DNA of 64,000 nucleotides from MVRV01 sp964469905 (GCA_964469905.1 CAYXZW010000001.1:124001-188000); one strand, 5' to 3'. Counted from the stretch's first letter, positions 37,201 through 46,170 are shown. The notes: generated by a model from the sequence alone, not told the origin. Made by a program: numbers and translations.

Positions 37201-37689
37201 ATCATTATTGCAGGAGTAATAAGTTCTCTCAACGAAAGACCAACCAAGCGAAAAGACATAATGTGTAATGTTGTTCTGGAAGATTTACAGGGTTCGGTGA
37301 ATATTATTTTCTGGGCGGACACGTATAAAAAATATTATGATCTTCTGCATGCAGATGAACCGATTGTCGTTCAGGGAATGATTGACGTTGGTGACGAATC
37401 CCTCAAGATCATTGCTCAGGAGGTCATCTCGCTGGCCAAATCACTGGAAAACCCCTATAAGCAAATTCGATTTATGATCGATTCGGAAAAGATTTCGCCT
37501 GATATTATTACTTGCCTTTACAATTCCATAAAAAATTATACAGGTAAATATGATAGTTATATTCATATTATCAATGGAAAAAGTGAAACAATCGTTTACT
37601 TAGGTGATAATTTACGGCTGGATATTAATGACAATTTAAAGCGAGAAGTTGATAGTATATTAGGGGAGGGCGCAACAACTTATTGTTAA
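34219..37689 (+). CDS. dnaE: DNA polymerase III alpha subunit
   Basis: The 1156-residue replicative polymerase. The N-terminal PHP domain starts FVHLHVHTQYSLLDG. The polymerase core has the metal-binding Asp pair Asp412/Asp414 in PDIDIDF and GPGRGSAAGS before it. The palm, fingers and beta-clamp-binding region follow (GFNKSHSAAYA). The C-terminal OB-fold includes TIIIAGVISS near residue 990. The length matches DnaE1. The ribosome site is weak. A UPF0280 gene begins one base after the stop. Confidence 0.97.
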   Translation: MKHSDFVHLHVHTQYSLLDGMIRLHELFKKAKEFAMPAIAITDHGNMFGAIDFYKQAYAGGIKPIIGCELYVAPRSRFDKTPSSIGEATRHLVVLVKNMQGYKNLMKLTSAAHIEGFYYRPRVDKELLKQYSDGLIVSSACLHGEVAAHIIRGNMDEARRAACEFREIFGEDNFYLEIMENGIPEQSIANRGLIELSKELSIPLIATNDCHYLNADHAEAHNILLCIQTGKTIEDSDRMSMTSDQFYVKSPAEMHALFAAIPEAIANTVSIAERCNLTFEFGKFYLPKFEVKNPEETLEDYLQRKALEGLEKLMPSILKYQKEDEAVVREKYNKRLHTELEIIKKMGFSGYFLIVSDFIKHAKHNDVPVGPGRGSAAGSLVAYAIRITDIDPLRYGLFFERFLNPDRISMPDIDIDFCQERRGEIIKYVTDKYGKDKVTQICTFGKMMAKGVIRDVGRALNIPYGDADRIAKLVPNVLNITLADAFKMEPRFEEERRKNPQIDKMLSLSVILEGLNRHSSIHAAGVVISDAPLVERVPLFAPKDDIVSQYSMKDIEAVGLTKFDFLGLKTLTVIKNTVNFIKESHNIDIDINDLPLDNKETYHLLMKGDTDGVFQLESSGMKDLLVNFKPDHIEDIIALIAAYRPGPMKMIPDFIARKHGKQQIIYELPQLESILKETYGIILYQEQVMQIANVIGGYTMAQADTLRKVMGKKQVSAMEKEKPKFLDGAKKQKINEVKAKTIWDQMETFAEYGFNKSHSAAYAIITYQTAYLKTHYPVCFMAALLTSEKDNRDKIIRHMNNCKEMGINVLPPDINESQKDFSISGDNIRFGLAAVKNVGEAAIESIIAVRQEAFFPSFMDFLNRVDLRKVNKRVIESLIKCGSFDSLGYYRRQLIESLDQSMEEAQRKQKELLSNQSSFFDDLDGSGSSKENGNNGSYSIPVLPEWDRKQLLSLEKETLGFYISGHPLHGYSDKLKLVTNTNSSTLNMKRDKDTIIIAGVISSLNERPTKRKDIMCNVVLEDLQGSVNIIFWADTYKKYYDLLHADEPIVVQGMIDVGDESLKIIAQEVISLAKSLENPYKQIRFMIDSEKISPDIITCLYNSIKNYTGKYDSYIHIINGKSETIVYLGDNLRLDINDNLKREVDSILGEGATTYC

Positions 37690-37690
37690 T

Positions 37691-38410
37691 ATGAAATATG
37701 AAGAAAAAATATATAGATCATTAATTAATAAAGATAATTTAATTTCATATAACGTAAAAATTGCCGAGAGCGATCTGTTCATCAGCTCGGATATAAACTT
37801 GGCAGAGTCAGCCGAAAAATCATTATTAAAACATCGCAATTCTTTAGAATCATACATTAATAATTATCCGGAATTTCGCACGGCGCTTTTACCACTACAC
37901 AAAGACGATTTAGCGCCACCGATTATCCGCGATATGCTCAGCAAATCAAAAATCTGCGGGGTAGGACCCATGGCCTCGGTTGCTGGCGCCATATCCGAAT
38001 TTGTGGGTTATGATCTTCTCAATCAGACAGAAAATCTCATTATCGAAAATGGCGGGGACATCTTTCTTCGGTCTAAAAACAAACTAACAGTTTCCATTTA
38101 TGCAGGAGAATCTGCTTTAAGTTATAAGCTCAATATGCTTATAAAACCAGAGGAAACACCTCTGGGAATATGCACGTCATCCGCCACGGTTGGACCATCG
38201 TTAAGCTTTGGAAAAGCGGATGCGATTTGTGTCATTTCCCAATCCGCGACACTCGCCGACGCCGCAGCCTCAGCCGTCGGTAATCGTGTAAAAAGTAAAA
38301 AAGACATAAAAACATCTCTGGATTACGGAATCAAAATACCTGGTGTGACAGGTATAATAATCATCTGCGGCAAAGATATGGGCATAATCGGGAATGTCGA
38401 GTTAGTTTAA
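37691..38410 (+). CDS. UPF0280 family protein (ApbE-like fold)
   Basis: A 239-residue protein of the UPF0280 family, with the core motif CGVGPMASVAGAISEFVG, ENGGDIFL and GICTSSATVGPSLSFGKAD. This resembles the flavin-transferase ApbE fold. No signal peptide or lipobox is seen, so it differs from the membrane ApbE. The biochemical role is unproven. It is common in anaerobes and methanogens. The ATG comes one base after the dnaE stop, so it depends on the dnaE transcript. Confidence 0.9.
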   Translation: MKYEEKIYRSLINKDNLISYNVKIAESDLFISSDINLAESAEKSLLKHRNSLESYINNYPEFRTALLPLHKDDLAPPIIRDMLSKSKICGVGPMASVAGAISEFVGYDLLNQTENLIIENGGDIFLRSKNKLTVSIYAGESALSYKLNMLIKPEETPLGICTSSATVGPSLSFGKADAICVISQSATLADAAASAVGNRVKSKKDIKTSLDYGIKIPGVTGIIIICGKDMGIIGNVELV

Positions 38411-38547
38411 TATGATTATTTTTGTTTCAGTGTAACGGTGAGTAAGTCGGATTTTAAACACTACCATATTAATGTTTACATAACATATCTTATTAGACGT
38501 AATATAAATATTATATATTCAGAAAAATGGGGCCATAAAACGATAAA

Positions 38548-38586
38548 ATCGGCATATCATCTTGTAATCAGATAAAATATACCGAT
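38548..38586. repeat. imperfect inverted repeat between convergent UPF0280 and DnaJ-like genes
   Basis: ATCGGCATAT (38548-38557) pairs with ATATACCGAT (38577-38586) with one wobble; ATCT/AGAT inside could extend it. It may form a shared terminator for the convergent genes, although a strong T-run is missing. Confidence 0.35.
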
Positions 38587-38633
38587 CTCCAATTAAGCCT
38601 TCAGTCAAACAGCTTCGGTCTTCAGTCTTTTTC

Positions 38634-39599
38634 TTAAATCCCATCCTCAGCCAACTGCTTAATAAGTTTTTGCTGACGGTCAGACAGTTTTGAAGGAACA
38701 TCAACATTTATCTTGACATATTGATCACCTTTTAATGCCCCTTTAAGACCGGGAACGCCGAACCCCTTCATACGTATTTTTGTATTGTTTTGTGTGCCCG
38801 GAGAAATTTTCAATCTTTTTATTGTACCATCCAGAGTGGGAATGTCAATTATAGTTCCCAGCACTGCCTGTGAAAATTTTATACTTTTTTCAATATACAA
38901 ATCATTTCCGTCTCGGGAGAATATTGGATGGGGCAATACATTAATGTTAAGATATAAATCTCCATTAGGCCCACCGTTATAGCCGGTAAGCCCCTTTCCT
39001 GGTAAGCGCAGTTTTTTCCCCGTGCTGATGCCAGCTGGAATCTTAACATTGATTTCTTCAATTCTATTTTCGATTTGCAGCGAAAGCTTCTTATCTGCGC
39101 CTAAAACAGATTCTTCCAATGATATCGATAAATTATATTCAACATCCTGTCCTTTTTCTTGCATTGGATCATATTGCTGACCACCGCGACCCATTCCACC
39201 AAACAGTCCGGCGAAAGGATCTTCATAATCACGCGAACCGGTGCCTCCCCTTCTGCCGCTTGTGCGAAATGTCGTTGATCGGCCTCCTCCTCTCATACCT
39301 CCGAACCCAAAACTACGTAATATTTCATCAAGATCAACGCCCCGGAAAATATCCTCCTGAGAATACTGCTGGCGGTACTGGTCTGCAGAGCCAAACTGAT
39401 CATATTGTTGACGTTTTTCCGGGTCACTTAAAACAGCGTAAGCTTCACTGATTTTTTTAAATTTTTCTTCTGAGGCAGCTTTATTATTAGGATTTTTATC
39501 GGGATGCCATTTTACAGCTAACTTTCGATAAGCTTTTTTAATTTCATCGGCAGATGCCTGCTTAGATAAACCAAGTATTTGATAATAATCTTCAGACAT
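38634..39599 (-). CDS. DnaJ-class co-chaperone without zinc finger (CbpA type)
   Basis: A 321-residue type II J-protein. The J domain covers 1-70, with the catalytic HPD in WHPDKNP. A Gly-rich linker (about 85-150, FGFGGMRGGG) follows, then two C-terminal beta-domains for substrate binding (GLTGYNGGPNGDLY). There is no CxxCxGxG zinc-binding module, so this is CbpA/DnaJ-class B rather than DnaJ itself. It stimulates DnaK ATPase. AGGTG lies before the ATG. It stands alone in a minus-strand position after iorB. Confidence 0.93.
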   Translation of the reverse strand: MSEDYYQILGLSKQASADEIKKAYRKLAVKWHPDKNPNNKAASEEKFKKISEAYAVLSDPEKRQQYDQFGSADQYRQQYSQEDIFRGVDLDEILRSFGFGGMRGGGRSTTFRTSGRRGGTGSRDYEDPFAGLFGGMGRGGQQYDPMQEKGQDVEYNLSISLEESVLGADKKLSLQIENRIEEINVKIPAGISTGKKLRLPGKGLTGYNGGPNGDLYLNINVLPHPIFSRDGNDLYIEKSIKFSQAVLGTIIDIPTLDGTIKRLKISPGTQNNTKIRMKGFGVPGLKGALKGDQYVKINVDVPSKLSDRQQKLIKQLAEDGI

Positions 39600-39689
39600 A
39601 GATCACCTAATCCAATGATTTAAGTATGTAATACAACATTTAGCATTATAAGTGTATTTTAAATATTTATTCTTAATTATACACAATAT

Positions 39690-40271
39690 TTATGTATTTA
39701 GGCCGCTTTGGAAAGCAGCTAAATTGACTTTGGTTAACTTCTCTGGAAATGCCTTTCTTATTACATTTTCCCAGATTGATAATGGTATTTCCATTAATTT
39801 AGCTATTGCACCAATAAGCACAACATTTGCAGTTTTTATATTACCCGACTGTTTGGCCAATGCTGTCGCGTCTATTTCCTTTACCAGTCCATAATTACTT
39901 TTCAATAAAGGAATGGCATTTTCAGGATAAGGAACATCTCCGGAATTAACTGCCGGCGGATATATCTCCTCGGTATTAATGATTATTGTGGCATCTTTGG
40001 TTAAATAATTTAAGTATCGGAGACTTTCCATCTTCTCGAAAGCAACCAAGAGATCAATACTTCCCAGTTTAGCCAGCGGTGAATAGACTTTATTGCCATA
40101 ACGAACGTGACTGGTTACACAACCTCCGCGTTGTGCCATTCCATGAACTTCGCTCTTCTTAACATCAAGACCAGCTTCCATAATTGCCATACACATAATA
40201 TCGCTGGCTCTAAGAATGCCCTGTCCGCCAACGCCTGCAAGCAAAATACTTCTTACGTTTTTATCCGCCAT
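39690..40271 (-). CDS. iorB: indolepyruvate:ferredoxin oxidoreductase beta subunit
   Basis: A 193-residue gamma-type 2-oxoacid oxidoreductase subunit, with the motif LLAGVGGQGILRASDIM at the N-terminus and HGMAQRGGCVTSHVRYG after it. With IorA it oxidatively decarboxylates aryl-pyruvates from aromatic amino acid degradation, passing electrons to ferredoxin. I use ATG 40271, eight bases after GAGG; the TTG one codon upstream is less likely. It lies 116 bases downstream of iorA, with hairpins in the gap. Such enzymes are typical of strict anaerobes. Confidence 0.95.
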   Translation of the reverse strand: MADKNVRSILLAGVGGQGILRASDIMCMAIMEAGLDVKKSEVHGMAQRGGCVTSHVRYGNKVYSPLAKLGSIDLLVAFEKMESLRYLNYLTKDATIIINTEEIYPPAVNSGDVPYPENAIPLLKSNYGLVKEIDATALAKQSGNIKTANVVLIGAIAKLMEIPLSIWENVIRKAFPEKLTKVNLAAFQSGLNT

Positions 40272-40305
40272 CAAATTGACCTCTTCATTAAAAATAGAAT
40301 TTTGA

Positions 40306-40332
40306 GATCCCTAATGTTTCGCTTTAGGGATC
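40306..40332 (-). repeat. hairpin in the iorA-iorB gap
   Basis: GATCCCTAA (40306-40314) and TTAGGGATC (40324-40332) form a 9-bp stem with a 9-base loop. A second CTTGCT/AGCAAG repeat lies closer to iorA. They could adjust the ratio of the two subunits or stabilise the iorA mRNA end. Confidence 0.55.
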
Positions 40333-40387
40333 GATTCCGCCAGCGCTTCAATCTTGCTTCAGTACGCTCGCTTTCAGCAAGTATAAT

Positions 40388-42148
40388 TTATTGAATCGCA
40401 TTAAATTTACATACTTGCAGGCATAAGCCGCAACCGTTGCAGAGATTTTCGTCGATTATCGATATACCTTCCCTCTTAGAGCCCTCTTTCTTCTCCATTT
40501 TTTTCCAGGAAATCGGCGGGCATCCCAGACCAAGACATATTTTACAGCCTGTGCATTTATCCGGATCAACCTGTAATGGCTTTTGCGGTTCCGATTTTGC
40601 CCGCTTGAATAAAACGCAAGGCCTTTTTGAAATTACTACTGAAGGACCGTCTTTGTCCAGTTCTTCCTTAATAACAGCTCTGGTGCTTTTGAGATCATAA
40701 GGATCAACAATTCTTATATTCTCGATACCCAACGCCGATACTAAAACCTTTAAATCAAGTTGGATTGATTCTTCTCCCAGAATTGTGTAGCCGGTTCCCG
40801 GATGCTCCTGCATACCAGTCATTGCTGTTGTGCTGTTGTCGCATATTATGATAACTGCATTACTCTTGTTGTATGCCATATTTAAGAGAGGAGTAATTCC
40901 GGAATGGATAAAAGTAGAATCACCAATAACGCCGACTATCTTGCCCTTCCCTTTTTCCTTTAAAGCTTTGCTCATCCCATGAGCCATGCCAATGCTAGCC
41001 CCCATACAGATACAGGAATGCAATCCTTCTAAGGGTTTCATATAAGAAAGTGTATAACATCCGATATCTCCGGTCACAAATAGCTTAAGTTTGTTTAATG
41101 TATAAAATAAGCCACGGTGTGGACAACCAGGACAGAGATTTGGCGGACGTGGCGGAATACCCTTCGCTGGAACATTCTCCTGTTTGTCGAGTTTATTTAT
41201 TGCGGCCTGGATAATTCCGGGATCGAACTCATTAGTGTAGGGGAAAATGTCCTTCCCTATTACCTTGATACCCATTGCCTTAATTTGTTCTTCCAGAAAG
41301 GGGTCTAACTCTTCAACAACATAAATATTCTTAACTTTGGAGGCAAAATCTCTAATCATTTTTTCCGGTAATGGATGAACCATGCCCAATTTCAGATAGG
41401 AGTAATCCGGGAAAACATCTTTGGCGTAATTATAAGGCATACCTGCTGTGATGATACCGACATCCGGATTGTTAATCTCCATTCTATTTTCGCTGAATTT
41501 TTCGGCAAAATCTTTTAAATGCTGCATACGTTTTTCAACTTCAATACGCCGGATACGTGCATTAACCGGCACCATAACGAATTTTGCCGAATTATAGCTT
41601 ATGTTTGTCTTATCCTGATATGGCAGGGGATCTTCCAAAGAAACAACCGCTTTGGAATGAGAAACTCTTGTTGTAGAACGTAAAAATACAGGCGTATCGA
41701 ATTTTTCGCTGATCTCAAAGGCCAGTTTAATGAATTCTTTTGCTTCCTGAGGATCTGACGGTTCCAGCATGGGAATTTTTGCAAACTTCGCATAGTTACG
41801 ATTGTCTTGTTCGTTCTGTGAACTGTGAAGGGAAGGATCGTCGGCAGTTATGATGACAAGCGCTCCGTTAGTGCCTGTATAGCTGACGGTAAAAAGAGGA
41901 TCCGCAGCAACGTTAACACCTACGTGTTTCATGATGGCAATTGCTTTTTCACCAGCTAAAGCAGCCCCGATAGCTACTTCCAAAGCAACTTTTTCATTGG
42001 GCGACCATTCAGCATACACTCCTTCATATTTGGAATATTCTTCCATAATTTCTGTGCTGGGAGTCCCTGGGTATGCTGCCGCAAATCTTACCCCAGCTTC
42101 ATACACACCACGGGCAATTGCTTCGTTTCCTGACATTAGTATCTTCAA
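40388..42148 (-). CDS. iorA: indolepyruvate:ferredoxin oxidoreductase alpha subunit
   Basis: A 586-residue subunit containing the pyrimidine-binding and TPP-binding domains (GDIGCYTLSYMKPLEG, GDSTFIHSGITPLLN). At the C-terminus are two [4Fe-4S] motifs: CTGCKICLGLGCP and CNGCGLCLQVCK. It forms a complex with IorB. The frame begins at TTG 42148, eight bases after GGAGG; the first ATG (42136) would be 20 bases away, so TTG is favoured. A TPR gene lies 30 bases upstream. Confidence 0.96.
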   Translation of the reverse strand: MKILMSGNEAIARGVYEAGVRFAAAYPGTPSTEIMEEYSKYEGVYAEWSPNEKVALEVAIGAALAGEKAIAIMKHVGVNVAADPLFTVSYTGTNGALVIITADDPSLHSSQNEQDNRNYAKFAKIPMLEPSDPQEAKEFIKLAFEISEKFDTPVFLRSTTRVSHSKAVVSLEDPLPYQDKTNISYNSAKFVMVPVNARIRRIEVEKRMQHLKDFAEKFSENRMEINNPDVGIITAGMPYNYAKDVFPDYSYLKLGMVHPLPEKMIRDFASKVKNIYVVEELDPFLEEQIKAMGIKVIGKDIFPYTNEFDPGIIQAAINKLDKQENVPAKGIPPRPPNLCPGCPHRGLFYTLNKLKLFVTGDIGCYTLSYMKPLEGLHSCICMGASIGMAHGMSKALKEKGKGKIVGVIGDSTFIHSGITPLLNMAYNKSNAVIIICDNSTTAMTGMQEHPGTGYTILGEESIQLDLKVLVSALGIENIRIVDPYDLKSTRAVIKEELDKDGPSVVISKRPCVLFKRAKSEPQKPLQVDPDKCTGCKICLGLGCPPISWKKMEKKEGSKREGISIIDENLCNGCGLCLQVCKFNAIQ

Positions 42149-42178
42149 ATCTTAAGCCTCCGGATTAATTATTTTTCA

Positions 42179-42859
42179 TCAGCTAAGAGTGGCTATCTTG
42201 CGTTTTATAAAAAGGGTCATTGAAGGATCTGTAGTTTTCTGCAAAGCACTTGAATAATTCTCTAATGCTTTTTTCTTGTCGTTCATCAGTTCATATATGC
42301 GGGCAATGTTGCGATAGCCAATCGCTTCAAATCCGCTGTTGTTAATTTTTTGAGCCTGCTCAAAATAACTAAGCGCCAATTTAAAATCCTTCTTATTTTC
42401 ATAACAGTATCCTAAAGAAGTAAATGCCAAAAATCTTATTCCGGCATTATCTGCTGTCGTAGCAGCAATGTAGTTTTTGTAGGAGTCAATAGCACCATCA
42501 ATATCGCCCTGATTATGATAAATATTACCAAGATTGTACCACGCAATTTTTGCACTCCAGCTGCGCGGATATTTGTCGATCAATTCTTTAAAAAGTGGAA
42601 TACTATCTTTTGCCGCCTGCGGTTTTTCTGCATTTCTAATCAGATTATCCTGAGCTTTTGTGTATAACACTAATGCGGACGTCTGATAATTGCTCCAGTA
42701 AAAATAAGTAGATAGCGCAATTACGATTGCCAAGCAGATCGCGCTGACAATTACATAAACGCGTGTCTTATTCTCCACAAAGTAATTTGTAAGTCTTTCA
42801 ATGGTTGATTGAAAAGCATCCGGGCCTTCCAGTTCTTTTTTGGACAATTTTGCTGCCAT
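42179..42859 (-). CDS. TPR protein with one membrane anchor
   Basis: A 226-residue protein. A cytoplasmic N-terminus precedes one transmembrane helix (33-55, VYVIVSAICLAIVIALSTYFYW). At least three tetratricopeptide repeats follow (AWYNLGNIYHNQGDIDGA at about 106, then two more to residue 210). The layout resembles YfgM/tetratricopeptide-like proteins that face the periplasm and bind partner proteins. It sits two bases after the YbgC-like gene, so cotranscription is likely, but the partner is unknown. Confidence 0.85.
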   Translation of the reverse strand: MAAKLSKKELEGPDAFQSTIERLTNYFVENKTRVYVIVSAICLAIVIALSTYFYWSNYQTSALVLYTKAQDNLIRNAEKPQAAKDSIPLFKELIDKYPRSWSAKIAWYNLGNIYHNQGDIDGAIDSYKNYIAATTADNAGIRFLAFTSLGYCYENKKDFKLALSYFEQAQKINNSGFEAIGYRNIARIYELMNDKKKALENYSSALQKTTDPSMTLFIKRKIATLS

Positions 42860-42860
42860 C

Positions 42861-43277
42861 TTATTCCCCTTTAATATTATATTTATCTTTCAGGTCGAGA
42901 AGTATCTGAGGTATTCTACGTACTTTGCCTTCTTTATTTGTGCAGGCGTGCATTGTATAGCCGGAGGCGTGCTGATGCCGCTTTTCTTCATCCCAGATAA
43001 TATATTTAAATTTGATTAGAACTCTTGATATGTATTCTATCATTGTTTCCACAACCAATAACTGATCGTATTTTGCAGGCAGAATATAATTGCAATATGC
43101 CTCGGTTAAAGGCAGATTAAATCCATGTTTTTCTACTTCAGTATAGAGAAGACCCATTTGCCGTAAGATTTCAGTACGACCGATTTCAAACCATTTGATA
43201 TAGTTCGTGTGATAAACTATACCCATAGCGTCCGTATCTGCATAAATAACTCTTACTTTTGTCAGATTATGAACCAA
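42861..43277 (-). CDS. ybgC: YbgC-family acyl-CoA thioesterase
   Basis: A 138-residue hot-dog-fold thioesterase, with the signature YADTDAMGIVYHTNYIKWFE, where the first or second Asp is catalytic. The length matches YbgC/FadM-like enzymes that hydrolyse short-chain or CoA-linked substrates. The frame opens with TTG (43277), preceded by GGAGAT nine bases away; no ATG comes before residue 18, so TTG is the likely start. It overlaps the phosphoglycerate mutase gene by 11 bases. Confidence 0.92.
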   Translation of the reverse strand: MVHNLTKVRVIYADTDAMGIVYHTNYIKWFEIGRTEILRQMGLLYTEVEKHGFNLPLTEAYCNYILPAKYDQLLVVETMIEYISRVLIKFKYIIWDEEKRHQHASGYTMHACTNKEGKVRRIPQILLDLKDKYNIKGE

Positions 43278-44493
43278 CGAAAGATCTCCAATCGGAAATA
43301 AACTTCTCCATAAGCAAGTGACCGGGAGAAATTATTATACCACTTTCTTTCGCGGCAAATTCATCAAAAGCTCTCCCTGATACTATATTTTCTTCTTTAC
43401 GTGATGATAAAACAGCAAAAGGACTAGGATCACTTGTATGTGTTTTTAAATCAAGCGGTGTAGGATGATCACTCAAGACCAATAATCTGAAATCACCGAA
43501 TGAACTTATATTGTTCAAAATAGTTCCAACGATCTTTTCATCAAAAAATTCTATAGCCTGAATTTTACCTTCAACATTGCCTTCGTGCCCCATTTCGTCA
43601 GGAGCTTCTAAATGAACAAAAATAAAATCCATGAAATTCAAAGCATCTAGTGCCGCTTTAGCTTTACCTTCATAATTAGTGTCGATGTATCCGGTTGCTC
43701 CCGGCACACGGATTATTTTTAATCCGGCAAGTACTCCGATACCGTTGAGTAAATCAACAGCAGAAATCATCCCACCCTGCAATCCGAATTTCTTGGTAAG
43801 AGGAGTTATCTGAGGCTTCCCACCCTGCCCCCAAAGCCAAATGGAATTAGCGGATTTTTTCCCGTTTTTTAGTCTGGTAATATTAATGCGATGGTTTTTT
43901 AATACTTCTGAAGCATTCTTCATTAGCAAGTTAACTTCATCAGCCATAGCGCCATTAGGCACGTAAGAGGCAATGGCTTTTCCAGATATATCATGCGGTG
44001 GTGTGGTTTGTGGTGATGATGTTGCGTTACGCCAGACAAGCAAATGCCGATAACCGACACCCGGATAAAACTGATATTGAGCAGATCCCAGTTGTTTGTT
44101 GAGATCACTGATAATTTCAGCAGCTTCGCTACTGGAAATATGCCCGGCAGTAAAATCGTCCATGAACGCATCGGCAGTGTCTTTTGCACCTACTGAGATC
44201 AGATTGCAACGATATGCAATATCATTTGGACCAAGATTTATCCCCATGCTGGCGGCTTCCAGAGGCCCCCTGCCGGTATATGTTTGCAGCGGGTCATACC
44301 CGAGAACTGATAAATTCGCAACATCGCTACCCGGAGTAAAACCTGCTGGAATTGTGTCAACCAGACCAATTGTACCGCAAGAGGATATCTCATCAAGATG
44401 AGGCGTAAAAGCACATTGCAGCGGTGTTTTTCCACCAAGTTTGTCTGTGGGATAGTCAGCCATCCCATCGCCGAGTAAAACTACGTATTTCAT
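43267..44493 (-). CDS. apgM: cofactor-independent phosphoglycerate mutase, archaeal-type
   Basis: A 408-residue alkaline-phosphatase-superfamily mutase of the ApgM type, interconverting 3- and 2-phosphoglycerate. Metal and Ser ligands appear in LLGDGMADYP, PGSDVANLSVLGYDP, HLEAPDEMGHEG and LSDHPTP. The size is typical of this clade, shorter than GpmI. It lies downstream of hom in a minus-strand run. A related function as a homoserine kinase-like enzyme has been proposed for some members, and its position after hom makes that possible. Confidence 0.88.
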   Translation of the reverse strand: MKYVVLLGDGMADYPTDKLGGKTPLQCAFTPHLDEISSCGTIGLVDTIPAGFTPGSDVANLSVLGYDPLQTYTGRGPLEAASMGINLGPNDIAYRCNLISVGAKDTADAFMDDFTAGHISSSEAAEIISDLNKQLGSAQYQFYPGVGYRHLLVWRNATSSPQTTPPHDISGKAIASYVPNGAMADEVNLLMKNASEVLKNHRINITRLKNGKKSANSIWLWGQGGKPQITPLTKKFGLQGGMISAVDLLNGIGVLAGLKIIRVPGATGYIDTNYEGKAKAALDALNFMDFIFVHLEAPDEMGHEGNVEGKIQAIEFFDEKIVGTILNNISSFGDFRLLVLSDHPTPLDLKTHTSDPSPFAVLSSRKEENIVSGRAFDEFAAKESGIIISPGHLLMEKFISDWRSFVGS

Positions 44494-44544
44494 TGCTAAA
44501 TGGTCCTTATGTCCTTTGGATGAATGTCAGTTATTATTCGAATA

Positions 44545-45855
44545 TTATTGCAACTCATCCTCAATGCGCACGATAATAGTCTTATCCATAACTATATCCA
44601 GCTTGTCTATTAATTTTAAAGCCTTCCGCACATTCTTTTCTTTTGCCATATAAGTAGTCATAACTACAGGTACTGACCCTTCTTCCTGTCTTGCCTTTTG
44701 GATAACTGTGGCAATGCTGATATGATTATCACCGAGGATACCTGATATTTTTGAAAGAACACCGGGTCTATCAACTGCAGTAAAGCGAAAATAATATTTG
44801 GTTTCGACATCATCCATTGGCAGAAGCTTAATATCAGACATTGATGTTTCTTTTTGTGTTCTCAACGGCGATGATCTATGAACACCTTGCAGTATATTAC
44901 GTGATATATCAATGACATCACTGACTACAGCACTAGCCGTAGGCATCATTCCCGCACCTTGGCCGTAAAGGAAAACGGGTCCGGAAGCATCACCTATCAG
45001 ATGAAACGCATTATAATTGCGGTTAACATTAGCCAGAAGATGCTGAGAAGGAATCATCGTCGCATGAATTCTTGCCTCTACTACATCGCTGTGTAAAATA
45101 GCAATTGCCAGTAACTTAATACGATAACCCAATTCTCTGGCAAAGACCACATCCTGCCGGCTGATTGCCGAAATACCTTCCAGGAAAATCTCCTTCATAT
45201 TTACTTTACAGCCATAAGCCAGCGAGAGAATAATAGCAAGCTTATGCGCCGTATCTATACCCTCGATGTCATACGTAGGGTCGGCTTCGGCATAACCTAG
45301 TTTTTGTGCCTCTTTTAAAACAACATCAAAATCTTTCCCCTCGTCAGTCATCTTGGTCAGAATGAAATTAGCTGTACCATTCATAATGCCGTAAATTGAT
45401 TTGATGTTATTGGCAATGAGTGATTCTTTGAGTGTTCTAATAATGGGGATTGTTCCGCCAACAGATGCTTCAAAACCGATGTCAGTCTTATTTTTCTCTG
45501 CTGCTTTAAAGATTTCATTGCCGTGTGCTGCAAGTAAAGCTTTATTCGCTGTTACAACCTGTTTCCCATTGGCAATAGCCTCCAGAATAAAAGTCCTTGC
45601 GGGTTCATATCCGCCCATCAATTCGATAATTATATCTATATTTTTATCCTGGAGTACTTCCCTAACATCAGTAGTAAGGATATTTTTATTTACCTTTACC
45701 GGCCGGGGTGTCGTTATATCAATATCGGCGATTTTTTTGAGCAGTAATCTGGCGGAAAGCTTTTTTTCGATCAGCTTTTCATTATCCTGCAACAGCTTAA
45801 TAACGCCGCAGCCGATAGTACCAAAACCGATTAAGCCTATATTAATATTTTTCAT
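44545..45855 (-). CDS. hom: homoserine dehydrogenase
   Basis: A 436-residue NAD(P)-dependent enzyme reducing aspartate semialdehyde to homoserine for threonine and methionine. The nucleotide site is GLIGFGTIGCGV (about 8-19). The catalytic domain shows GIMNGTANFILTKM and AEADPTYDIEGIDTAHK. A C-terminal ACT domain (about 355-430) suggests threonine feedback. AGGTG precedes the ATG and a clear promoter lies upstream. apgM follows 51 bases downstream. Confidence 0.96.
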   Translation of the reverse strand: MKNINIGLIGFGTIGCGVIKLLQDNEKLIEKKLSARLLLKKIADIDITTPRPVKVNKNILTTDVREVLQDKNIDIIIELMGGYEPARTFILEAIANGKQVVTANKALLAAHGNEIFKAAEKNKTDIGFEASVGGTIPIIRTLKESLIANNIKSIYGIMNGTANFILTKMTDEGKDFDVVLKEAQKLGYAEADPTYDIEGIDTAHKLAIILSLAYGCKVNMKEIFLEGISAISRQDVVFARELGYRIKLLAIAILHSDVVEARIHATMIPSQHLLANVNRNYNAFHLIGDASGPVFLYGQGAGMMPTASAVVSDVIDISRNILQGVHRSSPLRTQKETSMSDIKLLPMDDVETKYYFRFTAVDRPGVLSKISGILGDNHISIATVIQKARQEEGSVPVVMTTYMAKEKNVRKALKLIDKLDIVMDKTIIVRIEDELQ

Positions 45856-45925
45856 TATTCACACCTGAATCCCTTTACATTTCACTGATAATTTTATATC
45901 AGATTGATCAGTTTCAGCACTTTTT

Positions 45926-45953
45926 CTTATAACAGTTACTCCTGTTTTGTCAA
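45926..45953 (-). promoter_or_regulatory. promoter for hom
   Basis: On the minus strand TTGACA (45953-45948), a 16-base spacer and TATAAG (45931-45926) with extended TGT. Transcription would begin near 45919, giving a leader of about 64 bases. This argues against a coding role for the overlapping minus-strand frame 45859-46152. Confidence 0.7.
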
Positions 45954-46130
45954 ACATATATAAACCTGAACCAATTGAAATAATGGACGTGCTGAAGAAT
46001 AAGTTACAATCGAACAATAAATCGGCAGCTGGATTTAGCAATGAATTGGTAATAATATGTCGGAATGATAGCTTATTGTGATTAGCCGTGTATAGTGAGG
46101 TTTCTTGTTGTCCTGCTCCTATATAACATA

Positions 46131-46170
46131 AAAAAGGGGAGTATGCGCTCATCGCTCATCTCCCCTTTTT
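46131..46170 (-). terminator. intrinsic terminator of tRNA-Pro
   Basis: AAAAAGGGGAG (46131-46141) and CTCCCCTTTTT (46160-46170) form an 11-bp stem with T-runs on both strands. It lies directly after the tRNA. The loop contains a short ATGAGCG direct repeat. Confidence 0.9.

Noticed and set aside
38519..38707. 62-codon minus-strand frame after the DnaJ-like gene
   Set aside because: It overlaps the end of the DnaJ-like gene in another frame and has no ribosome site.
45859..46152. 97-codon minus-strand frame upstream of hom
   Set aside because: It begins inside the tRNA-Pro terminator, has no ribosome site and covers the hom promoter, so it is almost certainly non-coding.
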